64,000 bases of DNA from Limnephilus marmoratus (taxonomy: Eukaryota; Arthropoda; Insecta; Trichoptera; Limnephilidae). Both the position numbers and the translations under genes were made by a program. Location: contig OU862919.1 in assembly GCA_917880885.1 (NCBI GenBank), forward strand, positions 48,893,058 through 48,957,057, written 5' to 3'. This document shows, one piece after another, positions 37,201 through 42,811 of the stretch; positions within the stretch are counted from its first letter, which is position 1; every line of letters starts with the position of its first letter. The notes below the pieces were generated by a model. It was not told where the DNA came from. It did not search any database and saw only the letters and a list, made by a program, of their open reading frames with translations.

Positions 37201-40200
37201 GTTCATTGATCTTCAAATACAAGGTCGATAAGTATAATGAACAATATGAGGAAACCCGGTCGCCGAGAAATTTGAAAAATAGGTATTTTACTCTTACTTC
37301 CCCAAATACTGAGCGAAAGGCACAACTGCACCTCAGGTTCACAATCATTACATAGTATAAAGTGAAGTCGCTCAAAATGTATGTGCGCGTTAATCTTTTA
37401 AACTACGCAACAGATTTTCATACGGTTTTCACCAATAGATAGAGTGATTGAAGAGGAATGTTTATATGTATAATACATGTAAATTATATTAGAGAAAAGC
37501 TGAGAAATTCAAAGAAAACATATTTTTGTGCGATTTAAAACGGCTGGCGGGCCGTACTATAGTCACTTTTGAAATTCGTTCTACGGAAGAAATTGGAAAA
37601 TAGATGTCCTAGAGTAAGTAGGTATTTGATTTTCCCTTTTCAAATATCCAGTGTTGCATTGCAAGCATTGTATAATTAGTGGCGAGTTAATTATTTTATA
37701 TGTATAATACATGCTTATTATAGTAGAGAAAAGCCGATAAAATTCAAATATTCAATTCAGGCAGCGGGCAGTGGGCAGCTGACAAGCGGGTGGTGTGGAT
37801 TTTATAAAGATTGGGTAATGGCGTTGTGTTTCATTAGCCACAGCAACGTGTGGCCGGGTCTGCTAGTACATAAATAAAATATTCAAAATTGAGGTTTTGT
37901 ATTCCCCATTTTTCTCCTCCAAAACTCGACCGATTCTTAAGATTTTTTTACTAACTGTATTAGAAGAAAATACTCTGTGTCTGTACGTTTTGCTTTTTTA
38001 AAAAATACATTGTCATACGGAACTTCTGTTTTGGTGTTCAAACCAGGCAATTTTAACAATTCCTGGAGGTTATCAACTCGTAAAAGAAGTAACTTATCAA
38101 AAAAAGATAAAATTTACCGACACGGTAGTGGTCGATAATTATATTACATTAAAAAATATTTGCACTAGTATCAAAATCCAGAGAGCAAAATGGGGAATAC
38201 ATTTGTATGGACAAAACAACGCTCGATTCCCTCTTAAGAATGTGATAAAAATTAAAACCGGGAGAATAAAGCAAGTGGATGGAATGAGTCGGGGATGCCT
38301 CAGAAAGACACTGACATGATCAAGATAATCGATCGTATGTAAGACCCAGTTGTTTAAACCCCTACATCAAATTTTGATCAACCATTTGACTGTTGAGTGG
38401 ACAACTCAAACGCTGAAAAGCTAAGAACGGGTTGTTTCAAAAAATTTTAACAAAAAATATTTTAAGTTAATTTTCACGTTCTGCGGAAGTTTTATTTAAG
38501 TTCTGTTATTATATCATTATAGACCAGTTGTTTCATAAAACTGAAATAAATTGACGTTAACAATCCGTCAAATTGACGGGGGTCCCAACAACCTAGCCTA
38601 CGGCCCAGTTGTTTGGCAGAAATTCAAATGTAACATTGTCATCAAATGGCCATTCAGTGCCATTTTGTTTTTTAACTTTTGAAAGATTCATAGGTGTATT
38701 TCAGATTTCTATCAAATTGTCATAATCTGACAAGCTTAACAACATGATAGTTGTCCTCTTCTACTGATAACAATTTGTTTGAAAGCTGAAACAGGCTTAG
38801 AATCGACATTTAACGGGAACCAATCAACTGTAAAAAAAAATTTTAAAATGGTGCTGGATGGCCATATGATGACTTTGTCAGACATGAATTTCTGCGAAAC
38901 AACTGAGACTAAGAGTCCACGTTGAGAACCTTGCCTAGGTGACCAATATCCCTTGAAGAAATTAAAAGTAAGGTTAAGTTTAAATATTTGAAATCATCTT
39001 ACCTAATCTAAGTCCTAAGTCTATGAGGGAGTCTCTCGTGTCCGGGGGGTGTGCGAGGTAGGTGGAGGAGGTGGGTGGGGGTGTGGAATGGGCTGGTGAC
39101 GAGGGCTGCCGGGGCTCCGCAACAGGGGGACCGTCAGGGAACAGCCTGTCGCATTTACTATCGTAGAACTCCACAAGCATGGCCGCCACGTTAACATCAA
39201 GTTCCACGGCAGCCTGGAGAACATGGAAAATTAAATATTACCCTAAATTAAGTAGTGTTTTTTATACAAGCAGGATCTACATCACATAGAAAACCCAAAA
39301 AAACATTATTCTTTTCAATACATTCAGCATTTAAGAGTTTTTTAACCTTTTTTTCCATTTTTTGGCAGCTAAGGGGTTTAAAAAAAAACACTTTTGTAGT
39401 CAGGTCTACCGCATCCAGGCCCTTTTTAAAAGACAAAAACTTTAAATAGTTAAAAAAATGTTATAGATACCAAAAAATCGACTCTAAATATATTGTAGAT
39501 TCACCAGTTTCCCACTTATACTATGAGTTTCTGGACACCATGTATAAATATAATGTGAATGATGAATTGTTGCATTTTTATATTTTTATTATTGATACAA
39601 TACGTAACATTATGTATTTTCAAACATTATTTGATAATGTGGGCCTCACTCAGTGTTTTGAGAAATATCGAGGGCTAAAAGTACCATTGGACACGAAAAA
39701 TTTGTATCCCTTGAGCACAGGCATACCATATATTAAATAATAATAATAATAATAATAAATTTGGACAACTTATATAGCGCTGTTTTTGCGAAAAATCGCC
39801 TCAAGAGCGCTGTATTATGTATAGTAATCTATTTGGGAGGTGGGTATTGGTACCTCCGCCACGAAAATCATTTATTGGATAACCAACATCCCTGCCATAG
39901 GTCACCACAAATGGTCTGCTGTCTGATGAGTTAGCAGGGGTGCCAGGGTTCATGGGGTGAGGTTTGTCTAGGTCTTTGCGGAAAATGTGTTTGCCCGCCT
40001 ACCGCGTGGCCCGCACGGATCGGGAGAGACTGGTTGAGGGAGACCTAAACTAGATCTCTCCAGCCAGATTCTCTCGGCCCATCGCCTTGCACCGCAGTGG
40101 GAGGGGATGTATTCATACTCCGTCACTCCTGAACACATTGACCTTCAGATTCCTGCCCACCGCTTATACCACTTCCCAGAACTCCTTCCTTTCCCTAAAA

Positions 40201-42811
40201 AGACCCTAAAGACACACAGCATCCCCAAAGATGACATAGGCCTTAAGGGATTTTTTTCCTCAGGTCCTTCTGTGTGGAGCTAATGTAAAAAAAAAATTCT
40301 GTACTTTCAATAATTTCTGTTTGAGGAATTAGGTCGAGGGAGCCCAGCATTTCATTAATCTCTTTAATAATAGTTTTAAAAAAACAATTTGGGGAGTCAA
40401 AGTAGATAGCAGTTTTGTGGAGTTATATAATGGGTACATACCTTCAGGTAAGTGGGGGGGGTAGGTGGGGGGGTTGAATGAGCTGGCGGCGAAGGCTTTA
40501 CGACGGGAAGACCGTCGACTAACAGCCTGTCGCATTTACTCTGGTAGAACTCCACAAGCATGTCCGCCACGTTGACATCAAGTTCCACAGCAGCCTGGAA
40601 CATGAAAAATGAAATGTTACCCCAAATTTAGTAGATTTTTTTTGTGTTTCATATAAATACAATGCTAAAGATCAATTTTTTGCTTCATCTCAATTTATAA
40701 TATTTTTGACTTAATTAACACCATAATATATGAGGGTTGATCAATAAGTATCCATGTTTCAAAACAAGTGGTCGCTGAGGACAGTTATTAGCGTCATGTA
40801 CTGCCATCTGTCAAACGATACCATGCTAAATTTCAGACTGATTCATAGGTTAGTTTTTATTTGACAGCCAGTTGTATCACACGTGTTTCGTGTTTTTCGA
40901 TAAAATGAAAAAAAAGCAACATCGATCGCTTTCTAATAAAGTGTGTTTTATCGGAAGTGTCCTGCAGGTAAGTATGTTTCTGTATCTATTTGAAAATAAT
41001 AAAATTAGATAGAGCCTAGGATTCATAATAAATTGTAAAGCGCCCTTGAGGTGATTTTTCACAAAAACGGCGCTATACATATTATCCAATTATTATTATT
41101 ATTAAAGTGTGCGAAGTAGCAGAGGCCGTTGCACAGAACGGCAATTAATACTTTAGTAATTGATCGTAGAGCAAATCGTAGAGCCGTGATTGCTCTACGA
41201 TCAATTACAGCATCGTCATCCGGAATTGTTGTGGTCAAATTGCATGCAGTACTCTACGAATTGCTGCCGCATCCACCTCACTCGCCCGACCAGGCTCCCT
41301 GCAACTTCTTTCTGTTCCCCAACATGAAAACGTGGCTCGGGGGAAAAAAAATTCAGCTCAAACGAGGAAGTTATCGCCTAAACAGAAGCGCATTTTGAAG
41401 AGTTTGACAAATCGTATTTTTTGGGATGGGTTAAAGAAATGGCAGAAACTTTGGGCAAAGTGCTTCAACCTAAAAGAATAAGTCGAAAAATAAAAATCTT
41501 TTTTGAAAAATTCCATTCCTTACACAGATGATCCACCCTCGTAAAAACAATAATTATGAAAACCAAATAGTAGTTAACAATAATAATATTTGGATGACTT
41601 GTATAGCGCCGTTTTTGTGAAAAATCACCTCAAGGGCGCTGTACAAACCTGTAATACATTTCTACAATCTTACTTTTAACTACAATTAGGAGTTTAATTT
41701 AATTAGTTTTTTAACTACAATAATAATTACTTAGGAGTGCTTCACATCAAGTATAGTTTTTTTTCTTCGGTATTCTGTTTTGTCATGAAACTGCCCCAAA
41801 TTATGCAAAATTGTCAGACTTACATTGTGATGTATGAAACTAATAGGGATTATTTGAAGATTATCAAAGAAAGGGGGGGGGGGGGAATAAGAAAACACAA
41901 CAACCACAAAATAATGCAAAAGGAGAATACAAAAATAATAAGATTAGTTACAGGTGTTGTTGTTTTTTTTTTTTTAAATAATCTCCACACAGGAGGCCTC
42001 GAGGAGAAAAATTTCCCTCAGAAGAGTTATTCTGTATCTTTTGTGGGATCGTTTTCGAGATAACGGACGTGATCTCCTGTCAGATTTGTAGGATTTATTT
42101 GCTTTTTCTACGTACAACCTACATTAAATGAATAAATAATCAAGCATACTTTGCAGGAATTCGTGTTTAAACGATCTAAACTAAAATATGTAAAAATCAC
42201 ACAAATCTGAAAGGAGATCATGTCCGTTAATTCGATAACGATCCCACAAAAGATAGAGAATAACTCTTCAGGGCCCTTGTTATCTTTGGGGATGCTGTGT
42301 GTCTTTAGGGTCTTTTTAGGGAAAAGAAAGGAGAAGAAGTTCTAGGAAGTGGTATGAGGGGTGGGCAGGAATAAGGGTCAATGTGTTCAGGAGTGACGAA
42401 AGTATGAATCCATCCCTCCCACTGCGGTGCAAGGTGATGGGTCATGAAAGTCAGGCTAGAGAGGTCAAAAGGTCTCCTTCAACCAGTCCCTCCAGATTCG
42501 ACCCACCACGCAGTAGGTGGGCAAAAGCATCCGCCGCAAAGACCTAGACAAACCTCACCCCATGAAACCGGGCACCTCTGCCAAGACACCAAATGTAGCG
42601 AGCCACTTGGGGTGACCTGTGACAGAGGTGTTGGTTATCCAATAAGGCAGTAAGTACCACGCCCGCCTCCCAAATTGAGGTAAAGTGAAAGTAGTGTTAC
42701 CTGAAAGCGTTGATATAGTTTGTGCCTCACAGTGCTGTCCTTTAGCACCCTGATGAACATATCCAGGTCCCACAGCTCCGGCCCCGTCACCCAGAATCTC
42801 TCCTCACTCAT
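7125..42811 (-). CDS. APPBP2: APPBP2 gene (amyloid protein-binding protein 2), 3' twelve coding exons
   Basis: Twelve minus-strand exons join through GT-AG introns with consistent phases into 1857 nt (618 codons plus TGA). In order: 42811-42701, 39213-39003, 33018-32892, 31145-30990, 30186-29956, 16168-15961, 14409-14251, 13453-13348, 12294-12152, 10374-10209, 7903-7775, 7234-7125. The product follows vertebrate APPBP2 along its length, with family blocks such as TLLDYGFYLLNVD, KRVKALILEEIA and DYEVGLSVGHLASLYNY. APPBP2 is a tetratricopeptide-repeat protein related to kinesin light chain. It binds microtubules and the APP sorting signal and is a CUL2 ubiquitin-ligase receptor for C-terminal degrons (family knowledge). 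About 50 N-terminal residues are missing because upstream exons were not found. Proline-rich inserts near residues 70-90 and 218-230 have no obvious vertebrate counterpart. Confidence 0.95.
7775..7903 (-). CDS. APPBP2: APPBP2 exon
   Basis: 129 nt, phase 1 in and phase 1 out, acceptor TATTGTTGCAG and donor GTAAGCCT. Encodes LKLFGERYSGLEYDYLGLVH, then VNNELKKPDRATFYSQVLQR. LFGE.YSGLEYDY is a family signature. Confidence 0.95.
8379..8929. mobile_element. hAT-type MITE with 8-bp target duplication
   Basis: Ends CAGTGGTTCCCAACC and GGTTAGGAAACCCTG are imperfect inverted repeats of hAT type. It is flanked by identical ATATAGAC at 8371-8378 and 8930-8937. The interior has C and G homopolymers and an inverted GTGCCACCCATGCTAGC motif (8573-8645), also found at 52610-52650, marking a nested smaller element. 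No transposase. Confidence 0.88.
10209..10374 (-). CDS. APPBP2: APPBP2 exon
   Basis: 166 nt, phase 0 in and phase 1 out, acceptor TTGTATTGCAG and donor GTGAGTAC. Encodes EAEEMQLRAISIKEQLLGTD and DYEVGLSVGHLASLYNY, then AEKLYFRSIAI. These are the most conserved TPRs of APPBP2 and identify the gene. Confidence 0.97.
10461..10670. repeat. Tandem repeat, three units of 68-74 bp
   Basis: Units start at 10461, 10529 and 10603 with GTCT(T/C)GCTAAAATACTAAA and share CCTAATCGGTGACATTAACA. The middle unit has a small insertion. Lies just upstream of the 10374 APPBP2 exon. Confidence 0.88.
10745..10890 (-). mobile_element. Small retroposon head (AGCGCC hairpin family)
   Basis: Carries the hairpin motif GGCGCT...AGCGCCCTTGA and TTATCCAATAA, shared with 39757-39815, 40963-41097, 41590-41650 and 52876-52925, plus a CAGGTAAGTATGTTTTCTGT extension shared only with 40963-41097. 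Confidence 0.6.
11000..11898 (-). mobile_element. Mariner element with internal deletion
   Basis: Ends TACGAGGAGGGACCCAAAAG and its inverted counterpart at 11898, next to TA on both sides. The minus strand codes for the N-terminal HTH part of a mariner transposase (GKTRVYEWFSHFKNGE, EDQPRSGRPST) from about 11629 to 11300. Sequence of the far C-terminus (PCDFFLFPTLKRDMKGKRF, 11290-11190) follows directly. The middle with the first two catalytic aspartates is missing. 899 bp against about 1.3 kb for a full mariner. Non-autonomous. Confidence 0.9.
11300..11629 (-). pseudogene. Mariner transposase N-terminal fragment
   Basis: 109 codons: the HTH linker WFSHFKNGE and the conserved GRPSTLKT, then RRTIDQHCEMSGMSCSLIQR (second HTH) and LLTDEQRERQ. 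The ORF stops at the deletion junction. The catalytic domain is absent, so it cannot be an active transposase. Confidence 0.88.
12152..12294 (-). CDS. APPBP2: APPBP2 exon
   Basis: 143 nt, phase 1 in and phase 0 out, acceptor GAGTGATTGCAG and donor GTAAGCTA. Encodes ETLHRAALRLSLMAFGEMNV and TAKHYGNLGRLYQSMQKFK, a TPR unit nearly identical to the vertebrate one. Confidence 0.94.
12918..13256. mobile_element. MITE with GGGCCCGTTCCCACTTCCG ends
   Basis: Left end GGGCCCGTTCCCACTTCCG and right end CGGAAGTGTGAACAGGGCGC are imperfect inverted repeats about 340 bp apart in the intron between exons 13453-13348 and 12294-12152. The interior is AT-rich and non-coding. Confidence 0.68.
13348..13453 (-). 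CDS. APPBP2: APPBP2 exon
   Basis: 106 nt, phase 0 in and phase 1 out, acceptor TGTGTTGCAG and donor GTCAGTG. Encodes LPPTHLMLATAKRVKALILE followed by EIALDTPPG. Found by homology to KRVKALILEEIA; it is too short to stand out as an ORF. Confidence 0.92.
13538..13776 (+). mobile_element. Short retroposon (family S), 5'-truncated
   Basis: From AGCCGGACTCTCCGACCCAT through CCTTGCACCGCAGTGGGAG and CAGCATCCTCAAAGATGACA to GTGGAGCTAGTAAAAAAAC. Sits in an APPBP2 intron, antisense to the gene. Confidence 0.72.
13815..13978 (+). mobile_element. tRNA-derived SINE
   Basis: Head GGTCAGTGGCTGAGTGGGCA (A-box-like), decayed B box, body CTAAGTCCTCCATCACGACA, then AGTAGGAGATTTTCAAACAT and a 3' TTGGGTTATTCGTAAC hairpin. 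Same family as 62836-63042 but more decayed. Confidence 0.75.
14251..14409 (-). CDS. APPBP2: APPBP2 exon
   Basis: 159 nt (53 codons), phase 0 at both ends, acceptor CTGTTGATCAG and donor GTAAGACT. Encodes EALHMLMSMFCEKN and AHEDLSYALYVHEYSSGRF, matching the vertebrate TAHEDLAYSSYVHQYSSG block. Confidence 0.96.
15168..15550 (+). pseudogene. LINE reverse-transcriptase C-terminal fragment (RTE/craft-like)
   Basis: Open from about 15168 to a stop at 15523-15525. Encodes EAFEMWIYRRILKISWMDRV and IRKLQYLGHVMRHPEKYE, then GRRRTSWLKNLRQWF, a very common tail of insect LINE polymerases. Nothing of the RT core or endonuclease is present. It ends near an AAGAAG run, as 5'-truncated copies do. Confidence 0.82.
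15961..16168 (-). CDS. APPBP2: APPBP2 exon
   Basis: 208 nt, phase 2 in and phase 0 out, acceptor GCTCCATTCCAG and donor GTGAGTCA. Encodes ITVDVLRICGKACVMMREF and LTLLDYGFYLLNVDSILDSV, one of the most conserved APPBP2 blocks. The intron before it, from 29955 to 16169, is nearly 13.8 kb and holds the piggyBac-like element. Confidence 0.96.
17031..17417. mobile_element. MITE with 40-bp inverted ends (GTGTCCGGAAACTCG)
   Basis: Left end 17031-17070 (ACAAGGTGTCCGGAAACTCG, then TAGTACAAGCGGGAAACTGG) is inverted at 17378-17417 almost perfectly. The interior is non-coding. A related right end lies at 39490-39540. Confidence 0.85.
17504..17686. repeat. Long near-perfect hairpin (87-nt arms)
   Basis: Arms 17504-17590 and 17600-17686 are inverted copies with two mismatches around a 9-nt loop (CCAGATGTG). 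Begins 86 bp after the MITE at 17031. A transcript would form an 87-bp duplex. Confidence 0.93.
18906..19544 (+). CDS. R1-clade LINE ORF1 (gag-like), 5'-truncated
   Basis: Open from 18906 with no proper start; TAA at 19542-19544. The C-terminal part has zinc knuckles typical of R1-clade nucleic-acid-binding proteins: CFKCQQYGHISKAC, CRHCAATGHDVENC, then CATC...C. Upstream residues (VNNIKKAAEKLSATGIKIV) belong to the middle of ORF1. It overlaps ORF2 by 11 nt in a different frame. Confidence 0.82.
   Translation, partial: LCVTIAITTTPGGVNNIKKAAEKLSATGIKIVSPQGRLPKIVLYDVPKGDVSSDSSLFDEIFINNIEGKCNITKEDHIRTMRRVSLFGKRDSSSMNMILTCHPEVRKVLIDSGLCFLGWNACRARDYIGATRCFKCQQYGHISKACTQEHSTCRHCAATGHDVENCTKKAQAAVCATCTRFKKPATHNTGDRLCPAQIAAIEAQVRLTDYGF
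19534..22656 (+). CDS. R1-clade LINE ORF2: endonuclease and reverse transcriptase
   Basis: 1040 codons, uninterrupted, ATG inside the end of ORF1. Residues about 1-230 are an AP-type endonuclease (IQEQYTW, IGGDFNARSPMW, NSDHRLI). The RT core covers about 450-760 with LSPRKAPGHDKL, YRPITLLPVLGKI, FLDITGAFDNAWW, GCPQGSPLAP and the catalytic IDYADD. The C-terminus has a CACGDTDQTAEHILWHC finger (C-x-C-x8-H-x4-C) as in R1 and TRAS/SART relatives. No stop or frameshift. The protein could be functional, although the element lost its 5' end. Confidence 0.95.
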   Translation: MDSNLLSLGQINLQRSRVATLEALKIMTDKKIDILLIQEQYTWLGRTPVQYPGAVLEIGPAPGAGVLVNISLISPLLLVGLSNEYQTCVSLNFGDTEIILISVYFKHCNPVGPHILSLTRALNALKGRNIVIGGDFNARSPMWFDNFEQRTERSDAVEDLIATQGLSLINESGSIFTFSNTHGESNIDLTLCSGSIAAKISKWKVHECAINSDHRLITYMVGVKKTEAPRSSWNFKTTRANWDNFGDALRDTLRDFHDVAARDPDNLGNFFNAAVVSAAESSLGRTNPKTIIRSPWWSNELTLLKGTFKRAYRALGVFRRVGCTEEETSTLRRQLSSSRKAFKSAVLLAKRAAWHNWVKDVGNSNPWDIYSAIEKTGKGSDRFLSSVIDNDNGNVESINVVTTLNTLLGKLVPLDSVIGESDHHQQIRNQSRIPPILSQEEKISKITRAEIEIIIKGLSPRKAPGHDKLNSIIVRYVWIHAKEELFQVMETCMRRGVFPSVWKKGVLRIIPKGNDKKRTDIKAYRPITLLPVLGKILEKIIQNRLRETLTPSYVHQYGFVPGKSTEHAIMTALDWVKVCTKRYVIGIFLDITGAFDNAWWEMILTKLKNRNCPRKLFQISCDYFKDRKIIISFGDCIIERDVDMGCPQGSPLAPDFWNILFDDSSRLPLPEGTIAIDYADDKLYLVSGDSRKEVENKAEEGLKMILNWGKENRLTFAPHKTVGLLMKGSLSRGRNPFIKMGDTAIRFVESTKYLGVTLDRSSSFLTHVKSVSSKAQALFLKLRRISTAEWGLRFPALRLLYRCVYVTQVSYGACVWEHRLGNSLIHSALKRGQRIPLLALSGAYRTVSSDVLPILAGILPIDLEIREVLTKKCLKRGRPVNHLGIELIPGGAVPLPELLKMMRIKTLSEWQIRWDRSNMGRWTFSFFPSVKIRMEGAYLLMDHHITQLLSGHGEFRGRLHRLALSSHPNCACGDTDQTAEHILWHCEILTDARDEMIDGLQVITRPAWNTDLVSNKVNFECLRKFTKVWVERWPVLRVAE
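22657..23708 (+). other. LINE 3' UTR
   Basis: T-rich untranslated tail of the R1-clade element, with an A-rich end near 23600-23630 and about 80 bp more before the right target duplication. No ORF of note. Confidence 0.65.
24286..25040 (+). repeat. Tandem duplication covering piggyBac-gene exons 5-6
   Basis: 24286-24580 is repeated at 24718-25010: the same GCTACCATAGAGAGCTGTGG coding tail, intron, short exon (CCAGGCATGGAC...) and following ACTAACTAACTAAC run. In the second copy the coding tail has an upstream in-frame stop and no acceptor; the short exon keeps its splice sites (24913-24986) and could be used in frame. Confidence 0.82.
24619..24715 (+). repeat. Hairpin box GAGCGATACTCTCAGTATCG, copy 1
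   Basis: Contains the perfect palindrome AGAGCGATACT-CTC-AGTATCGCTCT, then CTGGTGAGAG and GAATTGAACATTGCTTGAAA. Inverted copy at 27613-27722 and a diverged copy at 36410-36510. Confidence 0.82.
27368..27497. mobile_element. Palindromic MITE in the piggyBac 3' part
   Basis: Imperfect inverted arms CAACATGATTTGTTTTTGAG and its complement near 27497, with TGTTATGCCGT inside each. A related arm fragment (TTATGCCATGTTGCGCTACC) lies at 7630-7660. Confidence 0.72.
27613..27722 (-). repeat. Hairpin box, copy 2 (inverted)
   Basis: Inverted relative to 24619-24715 with about 85-90 percent identity by eye over some 95 bp, keeping CCAGAGCGATACTGAGAGTA and CAAGCAATGTTTAAA. The two copies bracket the transposase exon. 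Confidence 0.82.
28888..29955. other. APPBP2 intron, no gene seen
   Basis: AT-rich intron between the piggyBac-like element and the 30186-29956 exon. No repeat with paired ends or coding homology recognised. Confidence 0.5.
29956..30186 (-). CDS. APPBP2: APPBP2 exon
   Basis: 231 nt, phase 2 at both ends, acceptor GTGTTTCCAG and donor GTGAGTAC. GC-rich compared with its introns. It encodes FRTYMALEPCAG, an Ala/Pro-rich insert (DAAPPPPAPGSPA), then the helical pair LRLYREFALLHFLRSDYRQ and ALKLLRPDTPV, matching the vertebrate stretch ending GLPVK. Confidence 0.93.
30990..31145 (-). CDS. APPBP2: APPBP2 exon
   Basis: 156 nt, phase 2 in and phase 2 out, acceptor TTTTTTTACAG and donor GTTAGTAC. 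It has no ATG in frame, so it is invisible as a stand-alone ORF. It continues ECCH into RLLHAQASYCSFKEASETLA, the helical repeat after the ECC motif, and ends HADPMSP. Confidence 0.87.
31413..32154. mobile_element. MITE with TGGGTTTAGACTC ends
   Basis: ACTGGGTTTAGACTCATAAG at the left and ACGAGTCTAAACCCATTAG at the right are inverted; subterminal TTTACA/TGTAAA motifs recur. About 740 bp, no ORF. Confidence 0.72.
32250..32425. mobile_element. G-run MITE, short copy
   Basis: Ends GAGAACGTACCCATACTACA and its inverse; interior with C runs and TACCACGCTTG on the complementary strand, as in 43851-44014. Confidence 0.85.
32892..33018 (-). CDS. APPBP2: APPBP2 exon
   Basis: 127 nt, phase 1 in and phase 2 out, acceptor TTCATTCCAG and donor GTAAGACA. 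Encodes TFLNEVGWYTNAQEVLVAC ... MTLECCH, aligned with the vertebrate segment ending in GWYSDAE and ECC. Confidence 0.93.
33775..34026. repeat. 42-bp minisatellite, six units
   Basis: Six units of AAATTTTATTATCAATGCTG plus GCAAGTTCATGGAACAAATTT(C/T), differing at one to three bases (CAATGCTGG/CAAAGCTGG). The length is a multiple of three, so both strands show spurious repeat ORFs. Confidence 0.95.
34691..35875 (-). mobile_element. DDE-type transposon relic, deletion derivative
   Basis: Inverted ends GTTTGGCAAGAAAGTGTAGA and TCTACACTTTCTTGCCAAAC. The minus strand has an HTH-containing transposase start in two exons: 35681-35549 (HSDTRGVIFCVFQRCLAK...RTAEMTG), then 35239 onward (KSESTVRRIVKEGEKADGKF). 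Next come a stop and, in another frame, a C-terminal-like ADDWKNCCKHVMKIDAEYY with an acidic tail. The catalytic domain is gone. A related copy is at 46192-46860. Superfamily (IS630/Tc1-like DDE_3) is inferred from memory of the motifs. Confidence 0.72.
36266..36352 (+). mobile_element. tRNA-like SINE head
   Basis: GTGGTCGAGGGGTAAGGC (A box), CTCGCAATCCGAAGGTCGCG and GGAATCGAATC (B box), then an A run. Shape of a tRNA-derived SINE or tRNA pseudogene; no complete cloverleaf. Confidence 0.65.
36405..36670 (+). repeat. Dispersed repeat with diverged hairpin box, copy 3
   Basis: GATACTCTCAGTAT, ACCACCATTCCGAATTGAAA and ATTGCTTGAAATGG match the boxes at 24619 and 27613. The following part (CTTCC..ACCTTCCTCTTTTCC, CTCACAACACACCACAATTG) matches 49440-49530. 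Confidence 0.65.
37376..37867 (+). mobile_element. Helitron-like element, 3' end
   Basis: Ends GTGTGGCCGGGTCTGCTAGT, with CTAGT at 37863-37867, the usual Helitron 3' end in insects. The body has GTGCGCGTTAATCTTTTAAA and CAACAGATTTTCATACGG, common in insect Helitron-related repeats. No Rep/helicase. Confidence 0.6.
39003..39213 (-). CDS. APPBP2: APPBP2 exon, copy B
   Basis: 211 nt, phase 0 in and phase 1 out, acceptor TTCTCCAG and donor GTAAGATG. It encodes AAVELDVNVAAMLVEFY, then a proline/serine-rich insert (SSPAHSTPPPTSSTYLAHPP), then SLIDLGLRL. This is the copy needed for the reading frame, because its phase-1 end fits the 33018 exon. Confidence 0.9.
39245..39545 (+). mobile_element. Diverged relative of the GTGTCCGGAAACT MITE
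   Basis: Right end CACCAGTTTCCCACTTATAC, then TATGAGTTTCTGGACACC matches 17378-17417. The left end is unclear. Confidence 0.6.
39741..40293 (+). mobile_element. Short retroposon (family S), longest copy
   Basis: Best-preserved copy: AAT run, hairpin AGCGCTG...AAGAGCGCTG, GTTATTGGATAACC-like segment, TGGGGTGAGGTTTGTC, CTTGCACCGCAGTGGGAG, 3' hairpin and poly-A (40283-40292). About 550 bp. Lies between the two copies of the duplicated APPBP2 exon. Confidence 0.8.
40442..40594 (-). CDS. APPBP2: APPBP2 duplicated exon copy A (candidate cassette exon)
   Basis: A second copy of the 39003-39213 exon, with the same acceptor context and first residues AAVELDVNVA. It is 153 nt (51 codons), phase 0 at both ends, and ends AAG before a consensus donor GTATGT. 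It differs from copy B by several substitutions and one in-frame indel of about 9 nt, with no stop. It lacks the conserved last part of copy B (SLIDLGLRLG). Splicing it directly to the 33018 exon would shift the frame, so it can only be added before copy B or skipped. About 55 bp of the preceding intron is duplicated too. Use in mRNA is inferred. Confidence 0.6.
40729..41543 (+). mobile_element. Second mariner, internally deleted and interrupted
   Basis: Ends TATGAGGGTTGATCA and TGATCCACCCTCGTA. It starts a transposase-like MKKKQHRS at 40904 and ends with the C-terminal LLPHPPHSPDQAPCNFFLFP (41263-41325), where the catalytic triad normally has D in PHPPYSPD. The middle is gone and an AGCGCC-hairpin retroposon is inserted at 40963-41097. 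A small 17-bp stem (AATTGATCGTAGAGCAA) is at 41157-41207. Non-coding now. Confidence 0.82.
41590..41650 (+). mobile_element. AGCGCC-hairpin retroposon head
   Basis: Fragment with TTGTATAGCGCCGTTTTTG and CAAGGGCGCTG, shared with the family S head at 39757. Confidence 0.6.
41956..42690 (-). mobile_element. Short retroposon (family S) split by a MITE
   Basis: Minus-oriented copy: poly-T at 41956-41976, AATCTCCACACAGGAGG, then interruption by 42020-42262, then CAGGGCCC...TTTGGGGATGCTGTG, CTTGCACCGCAGTGGGAGG complement near 42420 and ACTTGGGGTGACC at 42605. Ends next to the 42811-42701 exon of APPBP2. Confidence 0.8.
42020..42262. mobile_element. Palindromic MITE inserted in a retroposon
   Basis: Ends GAAGAGTTATTCTGTATCTT and its inverse, with long inverted subterminal arms (TTTTGTGGGATCG, GATCTCCTGTCAGATTTG). 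TCA on both sides may be a 3-bp target duplication. A truncated copy is at 63232-63395. Confidence 0.82.
42701..42811 (-). CDS. APPBP2: APPBP2 exon (most 5' one found)
   Basis: 37 codons, starting right after an acceptor (TTGTTACAG) and ending ...CGC TTT CAG before donor GTAAC, phase 0 at both ends. The product has LWDLDMFIRVLKD and HKLYQRFQ, matching the vertebrate segment just before the second exon. The first codon is ATG, but the acceptor in front argues that it is internal rather than the start. The upstream coding exon was not recognised. Confidence 0.88.

Noticed and set aside
40442..40594. Copy A as a mutually exclusive alternative to copy B
   Set aside because: Copy A ends in phase 0 while the next exon (33018) needs phase 1, so substitution would shift the frame; only addition works.
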